A stretch of DNA of 64,000 bases from Rarobacter faecitabidus. GTDB taxonomy: Bacteria > Actinomycetota > Actinomycetes > Actinomycetales > Cellulomonadaceae. Under the pieces are notes generated by a model. That model saw only the letters and a list, made by a program, of their open reading frames with translations. It did no database searches and was not told the origin of the DNA. Below are positions 49,987-58,154 of the stretch, piece by piece. Both the position numbers and the translations under genes were made by a program. The stretch's first letter is position 1. Every line of letters starts with the position of its first letter. The stretch is from NCBI RefSeq assembly GCF_006716265.1, contig NZ_VFOS01000001.1, positions 620,001 to 684,000 of the forward strand, given 5' to 3'.

Positions 49987-51711
49987 TCAGTTCTGCTGGC
50001 GCACTGCACGCCGCGCGATCTCGGCACGCAGCAATTCCGTGTCGGCGGCGGTCCAGCCGGGCACGTCGCATACGGCCGCGAACGCGTTGACGTATTCCTG
50101 CTGGAAGTGGTGACCGGTCCCCATCGGAACGTCGGAGCCCGCAGCGAAGAACAGGTCGAACGCCACTTGCCAGAAGCTGGTGACGGGGAACCAGGCGACC
50201 TCATCCATGACTCCCGGGGCAGGATCCTCGTCCATCCAGGCAGGCTCGGAGTAGAACAGCGACGGATCCCACCAGGTGGTGCCGTCCGTGCCGTGCTGCA
50301 GGTACGCAACCCGCGGGAACGCCCAGTCGCCCTCGAGTTGGCCGGGTTCGCCCGTGTAGAAGCGCACCTTCTGCCCGCCGTCGACGACCGGTTCGACCTG
50401 AGTCGAGCCGTCGTCGCGGGAGTTCGTGAGGTCGTTCCACATGGGTACGAAGTACGGCGTCCCCGCGAATACCGCTCCATCGGTGCGGGTACGTAGATCG
50501 CTGAGGTTGGCGAACGCGGATTGCATGCCGTAGGAGCCGAGGGAGAGCCCGGCCACGTAGAGTTTCGGCCGCTCGGCTACGGGTATCTCGGTCAGGCGCG
50601 CGGCAACGGCCGTGAAGAGCTGCTGGCTCGCCACCGGAGGCGTTCCACGATCACCGAGGAACGCCATCCAGCTCGGCAGGTAGGAATACTGCATGGCGGC
50701 AACGGCCGAATCCCCGCCGTGCAGGAACTCGAAACTCGACACGAGCGGCTCGTCCACCCAGCCCGAGCCCGTGGTGGCGACGATCAGGATGGCCTCGCGG
50801 TCCCACGCTCCAGTTCGATCGAGTTCGCCCACGATGAGGTTCGCGGAGGATTCGAGCGATTCCGTGAGCCCCGCATAGACACGGATCGGATCCTCGGCTT
50901 CGGTGCTGGCGCCAGCACCGCTACGAGTCTGCTCGAACCGGGCGATCTCGTCCTTGCTCGGGCCGCGCGTAACGAAGCGACGGCCCTCGCGCCCCAGGTC
51001 GTCCCAGGGGACGAGCGACCCGGGCGAGCCCGAGCGCAGGCTCGACTCCGGAGGTTCGCTGCCCGGGTCGAAGAACCCGGCCGCGACCTGGAACGACTCG
51101 TCCAAACCCCGGACGATGCGCGTGATAAGGACCCCGTTGACCAGGTTGAACGCCAGGAGCGCGACGAGTAGCGCCGCTAGGACATTCGCGAGGCGACGAG
51201 GAAGCATCCGGCGCAGGAATGCACCGACGCTCTGCGACGCTCGGCGCAGCAGGCGGGCGAAGCCGAGTACGGGAATGAAAAGCACCGGGACGATCACGAC
51301 GCTGAGGACGAAGCCGATCGCCTCCCACGCCCCGAGAGGGGGCATGCCGAGCAGGTCGCGCTGACGGGATTGCCACCAGATGCCGAGCCCGATCATGATG
51401 GGCAACCCGACTACGGCAATGCCGGTGATGATGCGGCGCGAGACGGCGCGCAATCTCGGCGAGCCGAGCCGGTCGTTCTCATCGAACGAGCGCACCACCC
51501 ATTCCAAGAGGCAACCGACGGCGTACGCGGAGATCACCGTGACGGCCGTCACCGCCCCCTGCACCCACCAGGTGCGGGCGAGGAGGGAGGGCGTGAATGA
51601 CCACAGTCCGGTCAGCACGGCCGCGACGATTCCGGGTGTCGACAGGCAATTCAGCCAGCGGGCGATCCGTCCGGACGACTTCTCTGATTCGGGTGATGTA
51701 CTTTCTCTCAT
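49987..51711 (-). CDS. Alpha/beta-hydrolase family membrane protein (Abhydrolase_9 type)
   Basis: 574 residues. Four to five transmembrane helices in the first 200 residues (e.g. GIVAAVLTGLWSFTPSLLAR, VLAALLVALLAFNLVNGVLI) are followed by a catalytic domain with LYVAGLSLGSYGMQSAF, a GxSxG nucleophile elbow. ATTGSGWVDEPLVSSFEFLH and VASQQLFTAVAARLTEI are shared with the actinobacterial Abhydrolase_9 family. The substrate is unknown; the active site probably faces outside. TAAAGT lies 6 nt before the ATG at 51711, so the message is probably leaderless. Confidence 0.85.
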   Translation of the reverse strand: MRESTSPESEKSSGRIARWLNCLSTPGIVAAVLTGLWSFTPSLLARTWWVQGAVTAVTVISAYAVGCLLEWVVRSFDENDRLGSPRLRAVSRRIITGIAVVGLPIMIGLGIWWQSRQRDLLGMPPLGAWEAIGFVLSVVIVPVLFIPVLGFARLLRRASQSVGAFLRRMLPRRLANVLAALLVALLAFNLVNGVLITRIVRGLDESFQVAAGFFDPGSEPPESSLRSGSPGSLVPWDDLGREGRRFVTRGPSKDEIARFEQTRSGAGASTEAEDPIRVYAGLTESLESSANLIVGELDRTGAWDREAILIVATTGSGWVDEPLVSSFEFLHGGDSAVAAMQYSYLPSWMAFLGDRGTPPVASQQLFTAVAARLTEIPVAERPKLYVAGLSLGSYGMQSAFANLSDLRTRTDGAVFAGTPYFVPMWNDLTNSRDDGSTQVEPVVDGGQKVRFYTGEPGQLEGDWAFPRVAYLQHGTDGTTWWDPSLFYSEPAWMDEDPAPGVMDEVAWFPVTSFWQVAFDLFFAAGSDVPMGTGHHFQQEYVNAFAAVCDVPGWTAADTELLRAEIARRAVRQQN

Positions 51712-51717
51712 CGTCGA

Positions 51718-51723
51718 ACTTTA
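51718..51723 (-). promoter_or_regulatory. -10 box of a leaderless hydrolase promoter
   Basis: TAAAGT on the minus strand, 6 nt before the ATG at 51711. Confidence 0.5.
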
Positions 51724-51795
51724 GCGGGTCGTGTCTACTCGGTGTAATCGTCCTTCGGTAACCGGGCGAGGTTGGCGCGCCAGTGGACGAGCGCG

Positions 51796-52317
51796 TCAGA
51801 CGAGCGGCGTAGCGGGCCGGATGACGCGGACGCGCACGAGGATGAGATACAGCTTGCAGCCCAGGCAGAAGCCGAATGCGGCGTTCAGGAAGGCGGCGAC
51901 GAACGCCGCTGCGCCGAAGATGACGAGGGCCCACGGCACCGCGACGAGGTGCAGGACGAGTCCTGCTGCGACCACGATGAGGCCGACGAGCTGCGAGAAG
52001 CGCGGCGGGCGCGGGTCCTCGAACTGCGTCGGAGCCGAGATACGAGGCTGGACGGCCTTGCGGAACAATACGCCCCAGGGAGCGGTCGCGGGCGAGGTGT
52101 AACTCCAAGCGAACAGAACGGCGATCACTGCGAGCAGGATGAAGCCGGGATCGGTGGCGAGGGCGCCCGTTCCGGCCTCTCCTGCCGTGGGCGAGTTGCC
52201 GATCGCTGCGAGGAACACAGCGACGACGAGCAGGGTTGCGGTGATGGCCGCCGCGAACCGGGGGGCCCGCGAGTCGATCGCCTTCGGGCGGGACTTCGTA
52301 GTTGTTTCAGTCGACAT
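51796..52317 (-). CDS. DUF4395 membrane protein
   Basis: 173 residues with four hydrophobic helices. The region VDPRxPRF is seen as IDSRAPRFAAAITATLLVVA near the N terminus, and NAAFGFCLGCKLY is the family motif with a CxxC that could be redox-active. DUF4395 proteins are usually encoded beside a thioredoxin-like protein, as here. The start at 52317 (MSTETTTKS) lies 11 bp after the thioredoxin stop; a longer open frame runs through the thioredoxin gene and is not used. Confidence 0.85.
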   Translation of the reverse strand: MSTETTTKSRPKAIDSRAPRFAAAITATLLVVAVFLAAIGNSPTAGEAGTGALATDPGFILLAVIAVLFAWSYTSPATAPWGVLFRKAVQPRISAPTQFEDPRPPRFSQLVGLIVVAAGLVLHLVAVPWALVIFGAAAFVAAFLNAAFGFCLGCKLYLILVRVRVIRPATPLV

Positions 52318-52328
52318 GACAAGGGTCC

Positions 52329-52760
52329 TTACGTGAGAACGGCGGAGTCGATGACCGCCACCACCTGGGAGCCCTTTACGGGGCCGGAGAGTCGCGCTGC
52401 GAGGTTGCCGTCGGGGTCGACGACGAAGACGGTAGGAGTTTGCAAGATACCGTGCTGTGCGGCCAGTTCGGCGCGTGAGGTCAGATCGACCTCGGCGAAG
52501 ACGGTATCGCCGCGATCTCCGAGTGAATGGCGGATCGAGCGGGCCACACCCGGGCACTGGGCGCACCATTCGGTCGTGAACTGGACGATGCTCCACGAAC
52601 CGTCCGGGCTACTCACGCCGAGCGAGTCGAGATCGATGGATTTCGACTTCGCACCCTCGAGCCGCTTCACTCTCGCGCCGCGCTTGTGCGCGATGCCGCC
52701 GAGCACGGCGGTCACGAGAACCAGAGCCGCGACAGCGGCCAGAGCGACGAGGGGATCCAC
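52329..52760 (-). CDS. Membrane-anchored thioredoxin-family protein
   Basis: 143 residues: one N-terminal helix (DPLVALAAVAALVLVTAVLG) and a thioredoxin domain with active site CAQC in FTTEWCAQCPGVARSIR and the cis-proline HGILQTPTVFVVDPDG. It probably reduces or isomerises disulfides, on either membrane face. Operon with the DUF4395 protein, which also has a CxxC. TATCGT lies 6 nt before the GTG at 52760, suggesting a leaderless mRNA. Confidence 0.88.
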   Translation of the reverse strand: MDPLVALAAVAALVLVTAVLGGIAHKRGARVKRLEGAKSKSIDLDSLGVSSPDGSWSIVQFTTEWCAQCPGVARSIRHSLGDRGDTVFAEVDLTSRAELAAQHGILQTPTVFVVDPDGNLAARLSGPVKGSQVVAVIDSAVLT

Positions 52761-52840
52761 GTATTCACGATATTCCCGCGTGCCTCAGTAGCCAAAGAGG
52801 GATCGCATCGTGGACATGGCTTCCCTGCCCTTCAGGTGGG

Positions 52841-53488
52841 CTACGGTCGCGGCGCCCCGCGTCCGGGGCGGAATGCGGAGACGGAGGGCTCGTCCTCGAG
52901 CCAGAAGCGCCAGGGGAACTGCGGGCCGCCCGCCGCACCGGCGACGCCGACCCGCGGTCCGGTGAGAATCGAGCGCGCCGGGGCCTCGCCGGGAGTGAGT
53001 GCGAAGGGCTCGGCAAAAAGCGAGAGCCCGCCGAATTCGAGTGTCAGCCCCAGTGCAGCGGCCACGTTTCCCGGCCCGCGAGCGAGTTGCTGGTGGGGGA
53101 GAGGTGTCACGAGCGAGCCTCCCCGCGGGCGCTTGGCTAGCCGCCGCGCAAGGGCGATCTCGTTCCCGGCCACGATCTCGCCCGCGCGGATGAGGACACC
53201 GGAGGCGATGCCCTCCGGCGAGCAGACAGCGTTGAGCGCGTGATGCATCCCGTAGGTGAAGTAAACGTAGCTGCGGCCCGGCGGGCCGAACATCGCCGCG
53301 TTGCGGTCGGTCCTCCGGGCGCGCGCGTGCGAACCCGCGTCGTAGGGCCCAGGGGTGCCCACGCCGTGGTAGGCCTCCACCTCGGTGATCCGCAGCGTCA
53401 CGGCGCCGTCGGGGGACAGTACGGTCAGATGCGCGCCAAGGAGCCTGGGAGCGACCTCAAGCGCATGGGCTTCGAACAGTTCACGCAC
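52841..53488 (-). CDS. mpg: 3-methyladenine DNA glycosylase (AAG/MPG family)
   Basis: 215 residues. It excises alkylated purines. ITEVEAYHGVGTPGPYDAGS and AMFGPPGRSYVYFTYGMHHA are the classic AAG motifs including the catalytic Glu; LARGPGNVAAALGLTLEFGG follows. The C terminus WRFWLEDEPSVSAFRPG is complete. GTG at 53488; the start region is divergent from the MerR gene, with AATACT 6 nt upstream as a weak leaderless -10. Confidence 0.93.
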   Translation of the reverse strand: MRELFEAHALEVAPRLLGAHLTVLSPDGAVTLRITEVEAYHGVGTPGPYDAGSHARARRTDRNAAMFGPPGRSYVYFTYGMHHALNAVCSPEGIASGVLIRAGEIVAGNEIALARRLAKRPRGGSLVTPLPHQQLARGPGNVAAALGLTLEFGGLSLFAEPFALTPGEAPARSILTGPRVGVAGAAGGPQFPWRFWLEDEPSVSAFRPGRGAPRP

Positions 53489-53523
53489 TCATTCAGTATT
53501 GACGAGATCGCCGAAAATACGAC

Positions 53524-53554
53524 TTGACCTTGACGTAACGTCAACTTTTAGAGT
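53524..53554 (+). promoter_or_regulatory. MerR-type promoter with operator in a 19-bp spacer
   Basis: TTGACC (53524-53529), 19-bp spacer, TAGAGT (53549-53554). The spacer contains the perfect palindrome TTGACGT-A-ACGTCAA (53530-53544). Long spacers with a central dyad are the hallmark of promoters that MerR proteins twist into an active shape. The ATG follows 7 nt after the -10 box, so the mRNA is leaderless. Confidence 0.8.
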
Positions 53555-53561
53555 GATTGTC

Positions 53562-54341
53562 ATGGAACGATCCATCCAGCAAGTCGCGCACCTCACTGGC
53601 GTCTCTAGCCGCACCCTGAGGCACTACCACGCCGAGGGAATCGTCCGGCCGAGTCGCATCGCGACGAACGGGTATCGGTACTACAACACCGACGCCCTCG
53701 TCTCGTTGCAGCGCGTGCTCGTGCTACGCGAATTGGGGCTGGGCATTCCCGAGATCCGCCGGGTCATGTCGAATGGGGAGGATGAGCGAGCCGCGCTCGC
53801 GGCCCATCTCGATCAGCTGCGCGCTCGCCTGGAGAGGCTAAGGCGGCAGATTGCCGCCGTGGACGCGACCTTGACGTCACTGAAGACAGGAGAAGAAATC
53901 ATGGCGGAGTCCATGTTCGATGGATTCGATCACACCGAGTATCGCGATGAGGTGGTCAGCAGGTGGGGGCGGGCGGCCTACGATCGCTCCGACGCGTGGT
54001 GGTCGTCGCTCACGGACGAGGAGCGGCGCGGCTTCCAGGCCGAGGTCACCGGCCTGGCCGACGATTGGATCGCGGCGCAACGCAGCGGCGTGGCCGCGTC
54101 TTCGCGCGTCGCCCAGGATCTCGCCGAGCGTCACGTGCGGTGGCTCTCGTCCGTGCCGGGCACACCCGCGTCGAATGGCGGCGATATGCGCGCCTACGTC
54201 CTCCGACTCGCCGAGATGTACGTGGGGGACGAGCGCTTCGCGGCCAACTACGGCGGCCAGGAGGGTGCTGGTTTCGTGCGGGACGCGCTTCGCCACTTCC
54301 TGGAGGGGGATGAGGAGTCCGGTTCGCCGTCCGCTCGATGA
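53562..54341 (+). CDS. MerR-family transcriptional regulator with TipAS-like drug-binding domain
   Basis: 259 residues. N-terminal MerR HTH (SIQQVAHLTGVSSRTLRHYH then RIATNGYRYYNTDAL), dimer helix (about 77-110), then a C-terminal all-helical TipAS-like domain (FDHTEYRDEVVSRWGRAAYD, HVRWLSSVPG, MYVGDERFAANYGG). TipA proteins bind thiopeptide-like drugs and activate multidrug genes and their own promoter; the dyad in the spacer supports self-control. An internal ATG at 53901 after a GGAG-like site could give the free TipAS form known from Streptomyces. Confidence 0.93.
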   Translation: MERSIQQVAHLTGVSSRTLRHYHAEGIVRPSRIATNGYRYYNTDALVSLQRVLVLRELGLGIPEIRRVMSNGEDERAALAAHLDQLRARLERLRRQIAAVDATLTSLKTGEEIMAESMFDGFDHTEYRDEVVSRWGRAAYDRSDAWWSSLTDEERRGFQAEVTGLADDWIAAQRSGVAASSRVAQDLAERHVRWLSSVPGTPASNGGDMRAYVLRLAEMYVGDERFAANYGGQEGAGFVRDALRHFLEGDEESGSPSAR

Positions 54342-54381
54342 TCGATGCCGTAGGGCCGGAAGTGTGACTCCGCTCTCACGA

Positions 54382-54425
54382 TGGTTGTATCTACAACTAT
54401 TATGGTTTAATTGTTGATACAACCA
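54382..54425. promoter_or_regulatory. Large operator region of the oxidoreductase/VOC operon
   Basis: Two 15-bp arms, TGGTTGTATCTACAA (54382-54396) and TTGTTGATACAACCA (54411-54425), are inverted copies with one mismatch. The left arm is itself part of a perfect dyad GTTGTA-TC-TACAAC (54384-54397). A possible -10 box TATTAT (54398-54403) sits between the arms, so a bound repressor would block RNA polymerase. The pattern is like MarR/HxlR-type redox or quinone sensors; the regulator gene is not identified. Confidence 0.75.
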
Positions 54426-54469
54426 ATCGGGTGGCCCCAGCGTCACCCGGCAACAGAGAGGCAAGGACA

Positions 54470-55048
54470 ATGACAACCTTCAACGTCATCGGTGCAGGAA
54501 ACATGGGGAACGCGATCAGCGCTCTACTCGCGGCCGGCGGCAGCCAGGTCACTACCATTACCCACTCGGAACTCGCGGCCACCCCGCTCGATGCCGACGT
54601 CGTGGTCCTCGCTGTCCCATACCCGTCGATCTCCGAGATCGTCGAGGATAAGCGCGATGAACTGGCAGGCAAGGTCGTTGTTGACATCTCGAACCCGCTG
54701 AACTTCGAGACCTTCGACTCGCTCGTGGTCCCTGCTGACTCATCCGCTGCCGCCGAACTCCAAGCCAAACTGCCCGACTCCCGTGTCATCAAGGCCTTCA
54801 ACACCAACTTCGCGGCCACTCTAGCCAGCCGCAGCGTCGGTCAGAACCCGGCAACCGTGCTGGTCGCTGGTGACGATGAGGGCGCCAAGGCAGCGCTTAT
54901 CTCAGCAGTGAAGGCAGGCGGCGTGGCCGCCATCGACGCAGGAAAGCTCGCGCGCGCCCGTGAGCTCGAAGCCGTGGGCTTCCTGCAACTCACATTTGCG
55001 GTGGGCGAGAAGATCAGCTGGACCGCCGGCTTCGCGCTCGTCAGCTGA
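54470..55048 (+). CDS. NADPH-dependent F420 reductase-like / NAD(P)-binding oxidoreductase
   Basis: 192 residues with a Rossmann fold: FNVIGAGNMGNAISALLAAG is the nucleotide-binding GxGxxG, VVVLAVPYPSISEIVED and VVVDISNPLNFETFDSLVVP follow, and VIKAFNTNFAATLAS is typical of F420-dependent NADP reductase-like proteins. The true cofactor is unknown. ATG at 54470 with GAGAGG 8 nt upstream. It is followed 41 bp later by a VOC dioxygenase gene; together they look like an electrophile/quinone detoxification operon under the dyad upstream. Confidence 0.85.
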   Translation: MTTFNVIGAGNMGNAISALLAAGGSQVTTITHSELAATPLDADVVVLAVPYPSISEIVEDKRDELAGKVVVDISNPLNFETFDSLVVPADSSAAAELQAKLPDSRVIKAFNTNFAATLASRSVGQNPATVLVAGDDEGAKAALISAVKAGGVAAIDAGKLARARELEAVGFLQLTFAVGEKISWTAGFALVS

Positions 55049-55089
55049 CCACCCACTACTTCCTTCACATCTCCGAGGAGAAACAGACG

Positions 55090-56019
55090 ATGAGCAACGA
55101 GTTGGCGCTGAACCCCGCCTCGGGAATGAGCGCGGTGACGCTGCTCGTCCGTGACCTCGAAGTGATGACGGACTACTACACCGAGGCATTCGCACTCGAG
55201 CCCCTTGAGGAGCTACCCACGCGAACCTCGACGCGTCGAGTGCTGGGCCGGGGAACCACCCCGATGGTCCGACTCGTCCACGCGCCCGGGATCCCCATGG
55301 TCGATCGGCGGCAGGCGGGACTCTTCCACACGGCCTTCCTCTTCGAAGACCAATCGAGTCTCGCCGCCGCGGTCTACCGAGCCGTGAGCGATCAGCGGGG
55401 TCGATACGCGGGAGCCGCGGACCACCTGGTTTCCGAGGCCTTCTATTTCACGGACCCGGAGGGCAACGGCGTCGAGCTCTACACCGATCGTCCGCGTGCG
55501 CACTGGACGATCGTGAACGGCCAGATCCAGATGGCCTCCAACCGGCTGGACCCGCGGGTCTTCCTGCAACTCCACCTCACTGAGTCTTCCCTCGAAGCCG
55601 GTCCGGCGCTTGAGGCCAAAGTCGGGCACGTTCACCTGCAGGTCGGCGATCTGCGCAGGGCACGAGACTTCTACGTCGACTCGCTCGGGTTCGACGTGAC
55701 CGTAGGAGATTTCCCCGGTGCGATCTTCGCGTCCGTGGGCGGTTACCACCACCACATCGCGATGAACACGTGGAACTCCCGCGGCGCCGGCCCTCGCGCA
55801 GCAGGCCTCGGGCTCGGCGACGTGGCGATCGCGGTTCCCGAACGCGCCGATCTCGATGCACTCGCGGTTCGCCTGCGCACGGGCGGCGTGCCGTTCGCCG
55901 ACCACGGTTCCAGTATCGTCACCGCCGACCCGTGGGGGACCCAGGTCACCGTTTCGCTGCCGGCGCCCCGGGTCGAAGACCTCCTTGCGGCTCCTGTGGC
56001 GACGGAGCCGCACGCCTGA
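55090..56019 (+). CDS. VOC family ring-cleavage dioxygenase-like protein (CatE/MhqE-like)
   Basis: 309 residues with two vicinal-oxygen-chelate modules (about 14-135 and 170-300). Metal ligands are likely H in LFHTAFLFED, and VGHVHLQVGDLRRARDFYVD plus SVGGYHHHIAMNTW and GVELYTDRPR, as in extradiol dioxygenases of the CatE/MhqA-E type induced by quinones. It probably opens hydroquinone or catechol rings. AGGAG lies before the ATG. Operon with the oxidoreductase above. Confidence 0.85.
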   Translation: MSNELALNPASGMSAVTLLVRDLEVMTDYYTEAFALEPLEELPTRTSTRRVLGRGTTPMVRLVHAPGIPMVDRRQAGLFHTAFLFEDQSSLAAAVYRAVSDQRGRYAGAADHLVSEAFYFTDPEGNGVELYTDRPRAHWTIVNGQIQMASNRLDPRVFLQLHLTESSLEAGPALEAKVGHVHLQVGDLRRARDFYVDSLGFDVTVGDFPGAIFASVGGYHHHIAMNTWNSRGAGPRAAGLGLGDVAIAVPERADLDALAVRLRTGGVPFADHGSSIVTADPWGTQVTVSLPAPRVEDLLAAPVATEPHA

Positions 56020-56226
56020 CCGGGATCACGCGGCGGATGACATGCCCCAGCCAGCGTCGATGGACTGGCGCTATACCCCGGGTACGGGCACATGGGCATC
56101 CTCGAGGCCGGATCACCCCTGGTGGGTGACCTGTTCGCCTGGCCGACCGCCCGCTCACGCATGAATAGCACGATTCCTCAATATCCCAAATGCGGCCAGT
56201 TCCCCAGGAAAACAGCCAGTCTTCGC
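56020..56226 (+). other. Intergenic region before the GDPD gene
   Basis: 207 bp. A hairpin TCACCC-CTGGT-GGGTGA (about 56114-56130) is a likely terminator for the VOC operon. A Trp/Pro-rich 40-codon frame (56042-56164) is open but has no ribosome-binding site or family. Confidence 0.4.
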
Positions 56227-56232
56227 TAGCAT
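56227..56232 (+). promoter_or_regulatory. -10 box of a leaderless GDPD promoter
   Basis: TAGCAT lies 7 nt before the GTG at 56240. Confidence 0.55.
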
Positions 56233-56239
56233 TGGCCGA

Positions 56240-58102
56240 GTGCACTATGGAACCGGCCGCGTCATTGCGCGCGGATCACTCTCACCTGCCAGAATCGCGC
56301 TGTTGACGGCTACCGCATTCCTGGCGATGTGCGCGTGGGTAGTCATAATGGCGTCCTCCCAGGCCCACGCAGCCAGTGGCCTGACCGCCAAGGCGAGCAC
56401 CACGGTTCCCGCGAAGTCCTATGTCAAAGCCACCGTGAAGATCGTCCTGACGACGCCGAAAGCCGGCGCGACCAAGAAGGTGAGAATCTCCGTCGCGAAG
56501 GCATCCGCGCCCACGAAATCCTGGCGCGGGAAGACGCGGAAGGTCACCCTCCGCTGGTCCAAGGGCGCATACCGCGGCAGTGTGGCCGCGACGGCCAAGA
56601 AGCCGCCGAAGGTAACGGTCAAGGTTACCGCCATGGGAAAGCCGCTCAAGAAGGTCGTCAAGGCGCCTCTCGCGAAGACCACGGTGACCACCGCCACGGC
56701 ATCACTGCGCGTGCGCGGGGGTAAGCATCCGGTGTCGGTCACCGTCTCACCCGCATTCAAGCGGACGGTCAAACTCCAGCGAAAATCGGGCGGAACCTGG
56801 CTGACCGAAGTGAAGAAGACCGTCTCCGGCAGTGCCCTCAAAACGGTCACGTTCAACCTTCCAGCGACCAAGGTCGGCACCTCGAAATGGCGGATCGCCG
56901 TGGTCAAGACGGCCAAGGCGAAACTCGGCAAGGCGCCCTTCACCGTCACCACGGTCGATCCCGGAGCCAGCACGGTCGTGGGCATCCCGAAGGCACTCGT
57001 CGTCACTGCGGCAAACCCCGGCAGGCTTGCGGCCTCGATCTACCCGGCATTCGGCCGCAACGTGTCGCTGCAGGAATACAACCCGAACACGAGTTCGTGG
57101 CTCACCATCGACACCATCACGACGAACAAGACCGCGATGGTCGCCAACATCTCCTTCGCCCTTCCCGATCGTGCGCAGGGCGTGACCAAGTGGCGACTAC
57201 GGGCACCGGCTGTCGCCGGCGCGTACCTGGCGGTGAACTCGTCCGCGATCTCCGTCACCACCGACCTGGGGCCGGGGCCGCTGCGCGGGATCAAGAATTT
57301 CACCGACCTGGAGGCGCAGGGCAGGCCTATCGTCATCGCGCATCGCGGTGGCTCGGACCGATACCCAGAACAGTCGCGCGAGGCCTACGAGGCGGCCGCT
57401 GCGACAGGATTCGTGATCGAGGCCGACCTTCGCCCCCTCGCGGACGGAACTCCGGCGCTGCTCCACGACGCGAGCACCGCCCGCACCATCATCGACGTGA
57501 ACGGCAAGCCCGTCGAACGGGCGATCAACTCGATCACGCCTGCCGAATGGGCGAACCTCCGGATTCGCCCCGCATACGTCACCGGCATCGTCGGCACGAC
57601 CCTCACATGGGAGCAATTGCTGGACGAGTTCGGCGGCCGCGCGACGATCGCGGCGGAGGTCAAGACCGCGGCGCTGGCGCGCCGCGTCGTCGACGACGTG
57701 GCGGATAGAGGGCTTGCCGACTCGGTCATCCTGCAATCCAACAGTCAGCCCGTCGTTGACGCGATGACGGCGCGGGCCGTGGACAGGGGAGTCAGCATAC
57801 GCATCCGGCGGCTGCTGACCGCGACGTTCTTCTCCGGGGACCCCGCGCAGCTGAACGCCAACCTCGCGGGATTGTTCGGCAACTACTACAACGAGTACCT
57901 GGGAGCCTCGCTCGCCCAGACCAGCAACGTCCTGATTCCCTACGTGCAGCAGAACGGCTTTGACCAGAGCCTCGTGATCCCGTATTCGGTCAGCGAGCCC
58001 GACCAGGTGCGCGCATTGCTGATGACCGACGGGATCGTGGGATTCTCGAGCGACGATCCTTGGTACGTCTGGTCGGGCATCGCGACGTCACTCGGGTACT
58101 AG
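56240..58102 (+). CDS. Secreted glycerophosphodiester phosphodiesterase-domain protein with Lys-rich N-terminal region
   Basis: 620 residues. N-terminal signal (IALLTATAFLAMCAWVVIMA then SSQAHA, a signal peptidase site). Residues about 45-340 are beta-rich, Lys/Thr/Val-rich repeats (e.g. VTLRWSKGAYRGSVAATAKK, VSVTVSPAFKRTVKLQRKSG) with a net positive charge. Residues about 355-620 form the GDPD domain: PIVIAHRGGSDRYPEQSREA, VIEADLRPLADGTPALLHDA with the catalytic His and acidic residues, and ATIAAEVKTA. It probably cleaves glycerophosphodiesters or teichoic-acid-like polymers while bound to the negatively charged wall. Start fixed by the leaderless promoter. Confidence 0.85.
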   Translation: MHYGTGRVIARGSLSPARIALLTATAFLAMCAWVVIMASSQAHAASGLTAKASTTVPAKSYVKATVKIVLTTPKAGATKKVRISVAKASAPTKSWRGKTRKVTLRWSKGAYRGSVAATAKKPPKVTVKVTAMGKPLKKVVKAPLAKTTVTTATASLRVRGGKHPVSVTVSPAFKRTVKLQRKSGGTWLTEVKKTVSGSALKTVTFNLPATKVGTSKWRIAVVKTAKAKLGKAPFTVTTVDPGASTVVGIPKALVVTAANPGRLAASIYPAFGRNVSLQEYNPNTSSWLTIDTITTNKTAMVANISFALPDRAQGVTKWRLRAPAVAGAYLAVNSSAISVTTDLGPGPLRGIKNFTDLEAQGRPIVIAHRGGSDRYPEQSREAYEAAAATGFVIEADLRPLADGTPALLHDASTARTIIDVNGKPVERAINSITPAEWANLRIRPAYVTGIVGTTLTWEQLLDEFGGRATIAAEVKTAALARRVVDDVADRGLADSVILQSNSQPVVDAMTARAVDRGVSIRIRRLLTATFFSGDPAQLNANLAGLFGNYYNEYLGASLAQTSNVLIPYVQQNGFDQSLVIPYSVSEPDQVRALLMTDGIVGFSSDDPWYVWSGIATSLGY

Positions 58103-58154
58103 CAGGCTCCCACGGTAACGTAGTGGGGCGATAGCGCTACTAGAGGAGAACCGC

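Noticed and set aside
56042-56164. Trp/Pro-rich 40-codon ORF
   Set aside because: No ribosome-binding site or -10 box in position; overlaps a probable terminator hairpin.
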